From: DAOPYE01 sp035352715
GTDB lineage: Bacteria; Acidobacteriota; Holophagae; Holophagales; Holophagaceae
Direction of reading: 5' to 3'
Length of the DNA: 35,259 nucleotides
Assembly (NCBI GenBank): GCA_035352715.1
Contig: DAOPYE010000019.1
Coordinates: 1 to 35,259 of the forward strand
Shown here: one piece after another, positions 27,302 through 35,259 of the stretch
How positions within the stretch are numbered: the stretch's first letter is position 1
Layout of the letters: each line of letters starts with the position of its first letter
The notes under the pieces: generated by a model
Told to the model about the DNA's origin: nothing
Seen by the model: only the letters and a program-made list of their open reading frames with translations
Databases searched by the model: none
Translations under genes and position numbers: made by a program

Positions 27302-28935
27302 ACTTCAATCCGCTCCGTTGGCTGAATAGCGTCCACGCCAAGCTCTTCGTCCTCACCGGCGTCGTCACCAGCCTGCTCACGATCATGGTGGCCTTCAGCA
27401 TCACGCGGGATTCCCGCCGCGCGATGGAGGATTACACGCGCAACCTCGCGCTGCAGACCGCGCTGGCGGTCGAGACGGAGATCATGGAGCGGGATCCCGA
27501 ATTCAAGGATCCCCACAAGATCAAGGAAGTGCTTGAAAGCCTGCAGGGGTCGGACAAGAGCATCGTCCGCATCGATGTCTTCAAGGCCGACGGCAAAGAC
27601 AAGGTCGCCTTCGTCACCTCCAGCGCCGAGGACGACAAGGTCAAATGGTCGCCCATCATGGGCTGGCGCATGGCGACCCAGGGGGAAAGCCCCACCTTCG
27701 ACAAGGTGCCCTTGATCCCCGAGGACGAGACGCTGCCCCAGGCCAAGGCCACGGGTTCGGAAACCACGGGCTGGCGCGTGTTCCTACCCATCTCCAGCCC
27801 CAGGCAGGGCAAGCCGCCCATCGGACTGGTAAAGACGGTCTGCGATATGGAGCGCTGGGAGGTGGTGTGGAAGACCAACCGGCACCGCACCTACAAAAAG
27901 CTGCCACCCATCCTGCTGGGAGAGTTCCTGCTGCTGTGGGTCATCCTGGCCTGGCTGCTGAACGACCCACTGAAGATCATCACCTCCGCCATGGAGCGCC
28001 TGGAGCAGGGCGATCTCGACGCCCGCGCCTATCCCAAGCGCAGGGATGAAATGGGCAGCATCGCGGAGCGGTTCAATCAAATGGCGTCGCAGCTGCAGCG
28101 CGCCATGAGCGAGCGCGACGAGTTGATCGCCGAGGTCAAGACCCTGAACCAGGGGCTCCAGACGCGCATCGACGATGCCCTGGCGGAACTCCAGGCCAAG
28201 AACCACGAGCTGGAGCTGCTGCTCGAACGCATCACCCTGCTGCGCGAAGAGCTGGGACAGCAGGAGCGCCTGGCCGTGGCGGGGCAGCTGACCGCGGCCT
28301 TCGCGCACGAGGTGGGAACGCCGCTGAATCTCGTGGCGGGCCATCTGCAGCTCATCCTTTCCCAGGACGATCTCAGCGACCGCACCCGGGAACGGCTGGG
28401 CGTCGTGCAGGCCCAGATCCAGCGCGTGGGCGACATCGTGCGCAAGCTGCTGGGGCACACGCGCCGCCCGGAAATCAATCGCACCCCCTTCCCCTTCGGC
28501 GCCCTGGTGGAAGACTTGCAGCGCCTGTGGACGCCGACCCTCACGAGCCACGGCATCACCTTGATCTCCGATGTGCCCGCGGACGGACTGCTATCCGTGG
28601 ACCGCAAGCAGATGGAGCAGCTCTTCATCAACCTGGTGAACAATGCCGCCGACGCCATGCCGGAGGGCGGGCAGATCCGCCTTTCCGCCTCACCCGTGCC
28701 TTCAGCGCCGGACGCGCGCTGGGAAATCAAGCTGGAAGACGAAGGCACCGGCATCCCCGAGGATCTGCTGCCCAAGGTCTTCAAGCCGATGTTCACCACC
28801 AAGCCTGAGGGCAAGGGCACGGGCCTGGGACTCGCCATCTGCCGCGAAATCGTGCGCGCGCACGGCGGCGAGATCCACATCGCGAATAGAGACGAAAAGG
28901 GCAGCGTGGTGAAATTCACGCTGCCCATGGGATGA
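27298..28935 (+). CDS. Membrane sensor histidine kinase (HAMP, NtrB-like kinase core)
   Basis: A 545-residue kinase. TM1 is about 15-35. A periplasmic sensor of about 165 residues (36-202) contains IVRIDVFKADG and GWRVFLPIS, suggesting a single Cache/PAS-like fold. TM2 is about 203-221, followed by a HAMP domain (about 222-275) and a coiled coil (about 270-322). Phospho-acceptor His337 sits in AAFAHEVGTPLN. The ATPase domain has NLVNNAADAM, DEGTGI and GTGLGL. The HExxTPLN H-box and short C-terminus are those of NtrB-type kinases, which usually partner sigma-54 activators. The ATG overlaps the CHAD stop by four bases. No response regulator follows directly; the next gene is convergent. The nearest NtrC-type gene in view is at 34385. 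Confidence 0.92.
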   Translation: MNFNPLRWLNSVHAKLFVLTGVVTSLLTIMVAFSITRDSRRAMEDYTRNLALQTALAVETEIMERDPEFKDPHKIKEVLESLQGSDKSIVRIDVFKADGKDKVAFVTSSAEDDKVKWSPIMGWRMATQGESPTFDKVPLIPEDETLPQAKATGSETTGWRVFLPISSPRQGKPPIGLVKTVCDMERWEVVWKTNRHRTYKKLPPILLGEFLLLWVILAWLLNDPLKIITSAMERLEQGDLDARAYPKRRDEMGSIAERFNQMASQLQRAMSERDELIAEVKTLNQGLQTRIDDALAELQAKNHELELLLERITLLREELGQQERLAVAGQLTAAFAHEVGTPLNLVAGHLQLILSQDDLSDRTRERLGVVQAQIQRVGDIVRKLLGHTRRPEINRTPFPFGALVEDLQRLWTPTLTSHGITLISDVPADGLLSVDRKQMEQLFINLVNNAADAMPEGGQIRLSASPVPSAPDARWEIKLEDEGTGIPEDLLPKVFKPMFTTKPEGKGTGLGLAICREIVRAHGGEIHIANRDEKGSVVKFTLPMG

Positions 28936-28977
28936 ATCACTGCGCCCGCTTGAGAACGGATGAGGCGGCGTGCCAGG

Positions 28978-31344
28978 CTACGGCAAGACCTCCAGCTTCA
29001 CGTCCTGATGCTGGGAGGAGCTGGGCCCCACCATCAGCGTGAAGGTGCCGGGCTCGAGGGTGCGCTTCATGTCCACGCCGGTGAAGGTCATGGCCTCGGG
29101 TCCCACCATCAGCTTCACGGTGGTCTTTTCGCCGGGCTTGAGGCTCACCCGCTGGAAGGCCGCCAGCTCTTGGATGGGCCGGGTAACCGACGAAACATCA
29201 TCCCGCAGGTAGAGCTGGACGATCTCGTCGCCCGCGCGGGTGCCCGTGTTCTGGACGGTGACGCTGACCGTGGCGCGCTCGCCCGCGCGGATGCGGCTGG
29301 GCTCCACCTGGGCGTCCGCATAGCTGAAGGTCGTGTAGCTCAGGCCGAACCCGAAGGGGAAGACGGGCTTGTTGCTGGTGAACAGATAGCCCCGCGTGGC
29401 CGTGGGCTTGCGATTGTAGAAGGCCGGAATCTGGCCCGTGGAGCGAGGGAAGGTGATGGGCAGCTTGCCCGAGGGGTTCACGTCACCGAAGAGAACGCTG
29501 GCAGCGGCGGTGCCCGTTTCCTGCCCAAGGTAGAAGCCCGTCAAAATCGCAGGGGCTTTTTCTGCAAGTTCAGGAATGGCTAAAGGACCGCTGTGGTTGA
29601 GAAAAACCACCACGGGCTTGCCGGTGGCCAGGACGGCCCGCGCCAGATCCATCTGGCGGCCAAAGAGCTCGATGGTGTCGCGATCACCAAGGTGGTTGTC
29701 CGCCCATCCTTCCTTGTTGGTGTCCTCGTTGCTTCCCAGCACCAGCACCACGACATCGCTCTGCTTGGCGGTGTCCACCGCCTGGGCGATGCGCGCGTCC
29801 TCCTCAGCGGGCTTGGGAAGCGTGGCGTTGTTCTCGTACCAGCGGCCGCCTTCTTCCGTGATGCGGCAGCCTTCCGCATAGAGCACCTTCACGGCGCTGC
29901 CCAGGCGGTTCTGGATGCCCTGCAGCACGCTGACGCCGCGCCCCGGATCATCGCTGTATCCGCCCAGATGCACCTTGGCGGCGTTGGGGCCAACCACGGC
30001 CACGGTCTTGAGCTTGGCGGCGTCCAGCGGCAGCAGGCCGCCCTCGTTGCGCAGCAGCGTGACGGAGCGCTGCGCCGCCTCCAGCGCCAGGGCCTGGTGC
30101 GCGGTGGAATTGACCACCTTGGCGGCGCGATCGGCATCCACCAGCGGATTTTCGAAAAGCCCCATGACGAACTTGGCCCGCAGCACCCTGGATACGGCCT
30201 GATCCACCGTGGCGACGGGCAGGCTGCCATCCTTCACCAGCTTGGGGATCTCCTTGAAGCAGATGGGTTCGGGCAGCTCCTGATCCACGCCCGCCTCCAG
30301 CGCCTGACGCCCTGCATCGGCGATATTGGTCGCAACGTGATGGCGTCGCGCCAGTTCGGACACAGCCCCGTAATCCGCGACGGTGAAGCCTTCGAAGCCC
30401 CATTCCTTGCGCAGTACCGTGTCCATCAGCCAGCGGTTGACGTGGGAAGGCACGCCGTCGATCTCGTTGTAAGAAGGCATGGCCGACCAGATGTGCGCTT
30501 CCTTCACTGCGGCCTCGAAGGGCTTCAGGACGGTATCCCGGAGCATGCGCTCGGAGATGACAGCGGGAGCGCAGTTGATGCCGCCCTCCGGCTGGCTGTG
30601 GGCGGCGAAGTGCTTCATGGTCGCCATCACGTGCGCGTTGTCCTTGAAGGTGCCATCACCCTGAAGCGCCTTGATCGCGCTGACGGTCATCCGCGTGACC
30701 AGGTAGGGATCCTCGCCGTAGGTTTCTTCAGTCCGGCCCCAACGCGGCTCCCAGCCCAGATCCAGATTGGGCCCCAGGGCCTGATGACCGCCCCGCGCCC
30801 GGACCTCCAGGGCCACGGAAGTGAACACCCGATGGATGAGTTCGGGATCCCAGGAACAGGCCATCGAAAGGGTCTGGGGGAAGTGCGTCCCCCCCTGGGC
30901 CATGTGCCCGTGCAGCACCTCGTCGTGGAAGAAGGCGGGAATCCCCAGGCGCGTATGATCCCGCAGCCAGAGCTGGACATCGTTGGAGTAAATCGCAGCC
31001 TCGCGCGGGCCCTTGTGCTCCTGCTGGCGCGAGATGGAGCCGATGCCATTGGCGTAGACCTTGGCGGCCATGGTCGGATCGAACGGCCAGAGGTTCTGGG
31101 ATACGCCTGGGGTCCGCTTGATCGGCTTGCTATTCCAGGATCCCGATAGCTGGGCCACCTTCTCCTCCAGCGTCATCCGCGAAAGCAGATCGGCCACCCG
31201 CGCTTCCGTGGGCAGGGCGGAATTGCGGTACGGCAATTCAGGAGCCGCGGCCATCAACATCGCGCCAGAGGCGAGGATCGACGCAATCCGCTTGGACGCG
31301 CCACGGGAAACGAACGGAACGAGACAGCAGGCGGCGGTCATCAT
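28978..31344 (-). CDS. Exported glycoside hydrolase family 3 enzyme (beta-glucosidase/xylosidase type)
   Basis: A protein of about 788 residues. The N-terminus is a signal peptide: basic residues around SRGASKR, then IASILASGAMLMAAA, with cleavage near residue 34. The TIM barrel has DEVLHGH (141-147), RWGRTEETYGEDP (201-213) and KHFAAHSQPEGG, with nucleophile Asp324 in FTVADYGAV. The second domain starts at LLPLDAAKLKTVAVVGPNA and contains a candidate acid/base in SNEDTNKEGWADNHLGDRD. A fibronectin-III-like domain starts at PVFPFGFGLSYT. It differs enough from the GH3 at 21050 to suggest another substrate. The start is ATG 31344 or the adjacent 31341; GGAG precedes them by four and seven bases. 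It follows murI by 109 bases. No terminator is visible between it and the convergent kinase. Confidence 0.92.
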   Translation of the reverse strand: MMTAACCLVPFVSRGASKRIASILASGAMLMAAAPELPYRNSALPTEARVADLLSRMTLEEKVAQLSGSWNSKPIKRTPGVSQNLWPFDPTMAAKVYANGIGSISRQQEHKGPREAAIYSNDVQLWLRDHTRLGIPAFFHDEVLHGHMAQGGTHFPQTLSMACSWDPELIHRVFTSVALEVRARGGHQALGPNLDLGWEPRWGRTEETYGEDPYLVTRMTVSAIKALQGDGTFKDNAHVMATMKHFAAHSQPEGGINCAPAVISERMLRDTVLKPFEAAVKEAHIWSAMPSYNEIDGVPSHVNRWLMDTVLRKEWGFEGFTVADYGAVSELARRHHVATNIADAGRQALEAGVDQELPEPICFKEIPKLVKDGSLPVATVDQAVSRVLRAKFVMGLFENPLVDADRAAKVVNSTAHQALALEAAQRSVTLLRNEGGLLPLDAAKLKTVAVVGPNAAKVHLGGYSDDPGRGVSVLQGIQNRLGSAVKVLYAEGCRITEEGGRWYENNATLPKPAEEDARIAQAVDTAKQSDVVVLVLGSNEDTNKEGWADNHLGDRDTIELFGRQMDLARAVLATGKPVVVFLNHSGPLAIPELAEKAPAILTGFYLGQETGTAAASVLFGDVNPSGKLPITFPRSTGQIPAFYNRKPTATRGYLFTSNKPVFPFGFGLSYTTFSYADAQVEPSRIRAGERATVSVTVQNTGTRAGDEIVQLYLRDDVSSVTRPIQELAAFQRVSLKPGEKTTVKLMVGPEAMTFTGVDMKRTLEPGTFTLMVGPSSSQHQDVKLEVLP

Positions 31345-31453
31345 TCTTCTCCAGACGAAGCAGCGACCACATGCGGTGGACGCTAGATTGTGTTTATTTC
31401 CAGCAACGAACCCACAGGCGACAAGCGCGCTGGAACCGCCAAGGCCACCCCGT

Positions 31454-32245
31454 TCACCATTCCACCAACTCCAGCCGCTCCAGCGGCTCCTCCAGAAAGC
31501 GCTCACCGACCTCGCGCAAGCGACTGCTGGCATCCGTCAACAGGATGCGCAGGGTCCCCCGCGGACGCTCGGTGCGAAATCCCGTGGCGCCCTGGAGCAC
31601 GCGCTCCACGGCCGAAGCGGTGACGGCGCCGCTATCGATCCAGCGCGCGTCCGGGCGAACGCGGCGCAGGGAAGGCAGCAGCACGGGATAGTGCGTGCAG
31701 CCCAGCACCAGCGTCTTCACGCGCGGATCAATCTGATTGAGGTAGCGGCGACAGACCGCATCGGTGATGGGATCATCCACCCAGCCTTCCTCCGCAAGGC
31801 TCACCAACAGCGGGCAGGCGAGGCTGTGAATCTCCAGATCGGTGCGGTGGCGGTGGATGGCGTTTTCGTACGCGCCGCTCTGGATGGTGGCCAGCGTGCC
31901 GATGATACCGACGGGACCTTTGAGCGCGGCGGCCGCCGTGGCGCCGGGTTCGATCACGCCCAGCACGGGGCAGGTGCTTTCCGCCTGGAGGGCCGCCAAT
32001 CCGTGCGCCGACGCGGTATTGCAGGCGATGACCAGCAGCTTGGGATCAAAGCGCTTGAGGATCGCCCCGGCCTGAATCGTGTAGCGCCGGATGGTTTCCG
32101 AGGACTTGGTGCCATAGGGCACACGGGCCGTGTCGCCCAGGTAGACGATGTCCTCGCCCGGAAGCTGCTGGCGCAGGGCCCGCACGACGGTCAGGCCGCC
32201 GATGCCGGAGTCGAAGACCCCGATGGGACGATTCGCCCGGATCAT
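31454..32245 (-). CDS. murI: Glutamate racemase
   Basis: Interconverts L- and D-glutamate to supply D-Glu for peptidoglycan. The 263-residue cofactor-independent racemase has both catalytic cysteines: Cys75 in VIACNTASA and Cys183 in LGCTHYPVL. Substrate-binding segments FDSGIGGLTV (11-20), GDTARVPYG (37-45) and the IIGTLATI loop are intact. The ATG at 32245 overlaps the prmA stop by four bases (ATGA), so translation is probably coupled to prmA. A longer ATG at 32272 would overlap prmA further and is disfavoured. Confidence 0.97.
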   Translation of the reverse strand: MIRANRPIGVFDSGIGGLTVVRALRQQLPGEDIVYLGDTARVPYGTKSSETIRRYTIQAGAILKRFDPKLLVIACNTASAHGLAALQAESTCPVLGVIEPGATAAAALKGPVGIIGTLATIQSGAYENAIHRHRTDLEIHSLACPLLVSLAEEGWVDDPITDAVCRRYLNQIDPRVKTLVLGCTHYPVLLPSLRRVRPDARWIDSGAVTASAVERVLQGATGFRTERPRGTLRILLTDASSRLREVGERFLEEPLERLELVEW

Positions 32246-33108
32246 ACCCTTCTCGCCAGGATGGCCACCCATTCGCCCTCCTGAACCACCTTCACGGGTC
32301 GGAAGCCGTTGAGCGAAAGGCTGACCAGGGCTTCATCCTGACGCGCCGCCAGGATGCCGGAAGCCACCAGCCACCCACCCTTCGCGGCGACCTGCGCCAT
32401 GCGGGGCAGCAGCTCCTGAATGGTTTCCAGCAGGATATTGGCCAGCAGGCCCCAGTAGGGCCCCTGGACCTTCGGATCATCCAGGGTTCCGACGAAATGG
32501 ACAAAAGGTGTCGCATTCGACAGGATGCCGGCGTTCATCTCGATGAACTCGACCATGGCGGGACCGCAATCGGGATCGATGTCGAAGGCCGCAATGTCCT
32601 TTCCGCCCAGCAGGTGCGCGGCCAGGGAAAGGATGCCCGTGCCCGCGCCGATGTCGAGAATGGGGCCGCCCAGCCCTTCGCTGTCAGAAAGCTCTTCCAG
32701 CAGGCCCATGCAAAGCCGCGTCGTCTCGTGACCGCCGGTCCCGAACGCCAGCCCTGGATTCACGGTGATGGGCGTCCGGCCAGCGGGCGCGGGCGCATCA
32801 TCCCAGAGCGGACGGATATAGAAACGGGTGCCCACGTCGAAAGAGCCGAAGCCTTCGCGGCTCTTCGCCAGCCAATCCTCATCGGCGAAGGTCTCCTCCG
32901 CCTTCAACGCTACGCCTGCGAACGCGGCGCACAGCTCGGATAGCTGGGGCCGTGCCAGATCGGGGGGGAAGTACGCGAAGACCGTGAAGGGCGGATCCGC
33001 TTCGCGGTAGACCGCCGACGCGCCCCGCTCCATCAGCCAATCCGAAACCGGCTCTTCCAGAGAAACCGGGACATCCAGCAGCCATCGTGTGTGCATCGTT
33101 TCAACCAT
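32242..33108 (-). CDS. prmA: Ribosomal protein L11 methyltransferase
   Basis: SAM-dependent methylation of ribosomal protein L11. The 288-residue protein has the substrate-recognition N-terminal domain followed by the hallmark NPGLAFGTGGHETTRLC (117-133) and the SAM-binding motif LDIGAGTGILSL (151-162). NILLETIQEL occupies the position of the family's Asn-Pro motif. The starts at 33108 and 33096 are both possible; neither has a strong ribosome site. It lies 36 bases downstream of the polysaccharide deacetylase and overlaps murI. The pairing with murI suggests a small unit, perhaps with the downstream GH3 gene. Confidence 0.94.
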   Translation of the reverse strand: MVETMHTRWLLDVPVSLEEPVSDWLMERGASAVYREADPPFTVFAYFPPDLARPQLSELCAAFAGVALKAEETFADEDWLAKSREGFGSFDVGTRFYIRPLWDDAPAPAGRTPITVNPGLAFGTGGHETTRLCMGLLEELSDSEGLGGPILDIGAGTGILSLAAHLLGGKDIAAFDIDPDCGPAMVEFIEMNAGILSNATPFVHFVGTLDDPKVQGPYWGLLANILLETIQELLPRMAQVAAKGGWLVASGILAARQDEALVSLSLNGFRPVKVVQEGEWVAILARRV

Positions 33109-33144
33109 GGGATCAGCGTAGCAGGGACGATACAGCGGCCAGCG

Positions 33145-34305
33145 TCAGCGCTTGGAGACGCGGATCCATCCCGCGTTGGGCTTGGCCTGCAGCTCGATGC
33201 TTTGCCCCGCAACGCCCGGCAGTTTGGCGGAGGCGGTGGCGGTGGCCCCTGCCTGCTGAACCTTCACGTGCTTCCAGGTGGCAGGAATCTTCACGGAAAC
33301 ACTGAGGGGATGATCAAAGATCTTTCCATCCAGCCCGTCCACGAGCTTGAAGCGGATCTCCTTGGACGAAGCGGACCAGCCCTCCAGGCGAACGGCGTCG
33401 CGTTCGTGGATGTAGCGGGTGACATTCCCCATGGTGTCGATCCACATATCGCCCTGCCGCTGCTGGGCCTCGAGCCAGTCGCACACCGCGCCGAACCATT
33501 CGGTGCTCTGAGTCTCGAAGCCACCCACCGTGGCAACCTGGGAGAAGGGCACGACCATGTGGCTCATCAGGATCGCCCAGCCCTGCTGAGGGACCGCGGC
33601 GGCCAGCGAGGCCTTGGTGTGCGCCAGGGTGGCTTCGTCGCTCTGCGTGGAGGTCCGCACCTTGGGGAACGACGGGATGTAGCTGGCGAGATTCATCCAC
33701 GTGGGAGCGCTGGAGGCGTTCCAGACGGGATGAACCGCATCCACGCCGCCGTTGCGCGCCGCGCGGTAATACGTGCTCGTCAGCGCGTCCACTGCGGCGT
33801 TGCGATCGCAATAGGGGTAGGCCATGGTGATGCACGGCTTCTGGGTTTTCGCTTCCACGATGGTCTTGGACTGGCCCAGTTCGTGACGGCGGGTGCCCGG
33901 CGTCGCATCGGATCCATCCGACAATGGGGTCAGGCGAGGATGCGTCACCGTGTGGCTAGCGATCTCGTGGCCCGCCGCGCCCAGCTGAAGCATGTCGTCC
34001 CAGGTGCCGGAGTTCCCGCCGGGGTTATCCAAGGCGCCGGTGATGACGAAGAAGGTGCCGCGAAAACCATGGGCTTTCAGGATCGGTTCCACGTAAGTGC
34101 GGTGGTCTTTCGTGCCGTCATCGAAGGTCAGCGAAACGGCGGATCGCGCTCCGTGCTTCCAGGTCAGCACCGAAACCGTATCGTTCAGCGAGCGGCAAGG
34201 CGCCGTAGCGGACGTCCGCACGGTGACGCCTGAAGACGCCGGCACCGCTTCCCCCGCTAGGCACGGCAACGCAGCAACCAGAACAGGGAGCAGCCGCTTC
34301 AACAT
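33145..34305 (-). CDS. Exported polysaccharide deacetylase (NodB/CE4 family)
   Basis: A 386-residue protein with a signal peptide (LKRLLPVLVAALPCLAGEA, about 2-20). The NodB catalytic domain shows motif 1 TFDDG (catalytic Asp62, metal Asp63), motif 2 SHTVTH (metal ligands His118 and His122), motif 3-like AYPYCD and a C-terminal SHM motif. These support metal-dependent removal of acetyl groups from a polysaccharide such as peptidoglycan, chitin or acetylated exopolysaccharide. The last 90 residues (from about 295) look like a beta-sandwich accessory domain (LVDGLDGKIF, PLSVSVKIP). GGAGG lies four bases before ATG 34305. The Cys in ALPC is not a good lipobox. It is followed closely by prmA. Confidence 0.88.
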   Translation of the reverse strand: MLKRLLPVLVAALPCLAGEAVPASSGVTVRTSATAPCRSLNDTVSVLTWKHGARSAVSLTFDDGTKDHRTYVEPILKAHGFRGTFFVITGALDNPGGNSGTWDDMLQLGAAGHEIASHTVTHPRLTPLSDGSDATPGTRRHELGQSKTIVEAKTQKPCITMAYPYCDRNAAVDALTSTYYRAARNGGVDAVHPVWNASSAPTWMNLASYIPSFPKVRTSTQSDEATLAHTKASLAAAVPQQGWAILMSHMVVPFSQVATVGGFETQSTEWFGAVCDWLEAQQRQGDMWIDTMGNVTRYIHERDAVRLEGWSASSKEIRFKLVDGLDGKIFDHPLSVSVKIPATWKHVKVQQAGATATASAKLPGVAGQSIELQAKPNAGWIRVSKR

Positions 34306-34384
34306 CCATCCTCCACTCGACGTAAACACCGCCCCTAAATCTAGACCTTTAACCATTTCCGGGGAAGCGGTGGATCATCGGCGG

Positions 34385-35259
34385 TCAAGAGGCGGAGGGT
34401 TCGTCCATCTCTTCGCCCGCATCCTCCAGATCCAGGCGCTTCATCTTTTCCAGGAAGGTGGTGCGCTTGAGGCCCAGCAGCTCCGCAGCACGCTTCTTGT
34501 TGCCGCGAGTGATCTGCAGGCTTTGCAACATGAGCTTTTTTTCCACATCCGAGACGACTTGGTTCAGGTCCAGTCCCTCGGGGGGGAGATCCATGGGGGA
34601 TGCCATGCCCGCAGCCGCTTCCACCGCCGAAGGGGTGCCAGCCACCGTGAAGTCGGGCAGCGAGCGGGAAACAGGCGGCAGGGAGGCCAGCAGCTCCTGG
34701 GAATCGGTGACGCGCTCGGCCAGGAAGGTGAAATCATCACGGGTCAGCACGGGACGGGAGCCCGAAAGCACGATGGCACGCTCGACGGCGTTTTCCAGCT
34801 GACGCACGTTGCCAGGCCAAGGCAGAGCCATCAGCAAGGGGTCCACCGAAGGATGCAGGGCCTTGGGATACATCCCGTATTCCCGGGCCTTGCGCGTGAG
34901 GAAATGCTGGGCCAGGAAGGGGATCTCCTCGCGCCGCTCGCGCATGGGGGGCAGCGCGATGGGCACGACCTCCAGCCGGTAGAAGAGATCCTCGCGGAAG
35001 CTGCCTTCCTGAACCTTCCGCCACAGATCCTGATTGGTAGCCGCCACGACGCGCACATCCACCTTGATGGGCCCGCCGCCGCCCAGCGGCTGCACTTCGC
35101 GCTCCTGCAGCACGCGCAGCAGGCGCACCTGCGCGATCAACGGCATGGTGCCCACTTCATCCAGAAAGATCGTGCCGCCGTGGGCTTCCCGGAACTTGCC
35201 CGGCGTGTCCTTGCGGGCATCCGTGAAAGCCCCCTTGGTGTAGCCGAACAGCTCGCTCT
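34385..35259 (-). CDS. Sigma-54-dependent transcriptional activator (NtrC family), C-terminal part
   Basis: The minus strand is open from the window edge to the stop at 34385, giving about 291 residues. The visible part of the AAA+ domain begins at SELFGYTKGAFTDA, the sigma-54 contact loop, with Asp where GAFTGA has Gly. Walker B is TIFLDE, followed by sensor I VRVVAATNQDL, the arginine-finger region FREDLFYRLEVVPI and sensor II LPWPGNVRQLEN. A linker of about 75 residues with Pro/Ala leads to a Fis-type helix-turn-helix (RGNKKRAAELLGLKRTTFLEKMKRL) at the C-terminus. The N-terminal signal-input domain is outside the window, so it is not known whether this is a response regulator. It lies 79 bases upstream of the deacetylase on the same strand. 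Confidence 0.93.
   Translation of the reverse strand, partial: SELFGYTKGAFTDARKDTPGKFREAHGGTIFLDEVGTMPLIAQVRLLRVLQEREVQPLGGGGPIKVDVRVVAATNQDLWRKVQEGSFREDLFYRLEVVPIALPPMRERREEIPFLAQHFLTRKAREYGMYPKALHPSVDPLLMALPWPGNVRQLENAVERAIVLSGSRPVLTRDDFTFLAERVTDSQELLASLPPVSRSLPDFTVAGTPSAVEAAAGMASPMDLPPEGLDLNQVVSDVEKKLMLQSLQITRGNKKRAAELLGLKRTTFLEKMKRLDLEDAGEEMDEPSAS

Overview
This 35.3 kb window is high-GC chromosomal DNA from a Gram-negative-type bacterium. Several genes encode proteins with Sec-type signal peptides, and two encode predicted outer-membrane beta-barrels. The overall style (high GC, GGAGG ribosome sites, a compact NuoG-like protein, CHAD protein, several GH3 enzymes) is compatible with Acidobacteriota of the Holophagae/Geothrix type. 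That placement is an impression from sequence style and was not tested. No tRNA, rRNA, CRISPR array, insertion sequence, integrase or phage gene was seen, and no gap between genes exceeds 300 bases. Both edge genes (1-448 and 34385-35259, both minus) run out of the window.

Left part (1-5.7 kb): a truncated exported protein, a cytoplasmic-type L-asparaginase with a TTG start, a divergent exported tyrosine/dual-specificity phosphatase, a fold-type III PLP decarboxylase resembling the exosortase-associated/BtrK group, and glyceraldehyde-3-phosphate dehydrogenase. The last ends at a perfect bidirectional terminator facing an exported esterase.

Centre-left (5.7-11.1 kb): a hotdog thioesterase diverges from a three-gene unit made of an ArsR repressor with a C-terminal Cys-Cys pair, an ArsN1/PAT-like acetyltransferase and a second acetyltransferase. 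Next comes an unusual 832-residue exported protein (unassigned N-terminal domain, LolA-like middle, beta-barrel end), convergent with a small beta-barrel protein.

Centre (10.4-21 kb): a minus-strand run of purH, alaS, a hybrid sensor kinase and the small barrel. Divergent from it are an unknown 112-residue protein and a compact stand-alone NuoG-like subunit, which meets purM at a second bidirectional terminator. Two purine biosynthesis genes (purH, purM) therefore flank the NuoG-like gene.

Right part (21-35.3 kb): uvrA and an exported GH3 glycosidase on the minus strand. Divergent from uvrA is a CHAD-domain protein whose stop overlaps the start of a sensor histidine kinase. A second minus-strand series holds a sigma-54 activator (partial), polysaccharide deacetylase, prmA, murI (4-base overlap with prmA) and a second exported GH3 glycosidase.

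Most genes are core metabolism and repair. The candidates for something less described are the CHAD/kinase pair, the LolA-like/barrel fusion, the ArsR-acetyltransferase unit, the orphan compact NuoG and the isolated BtrK-like decarboxylase. I saw no defence island or other obviously novel multi-gene system.
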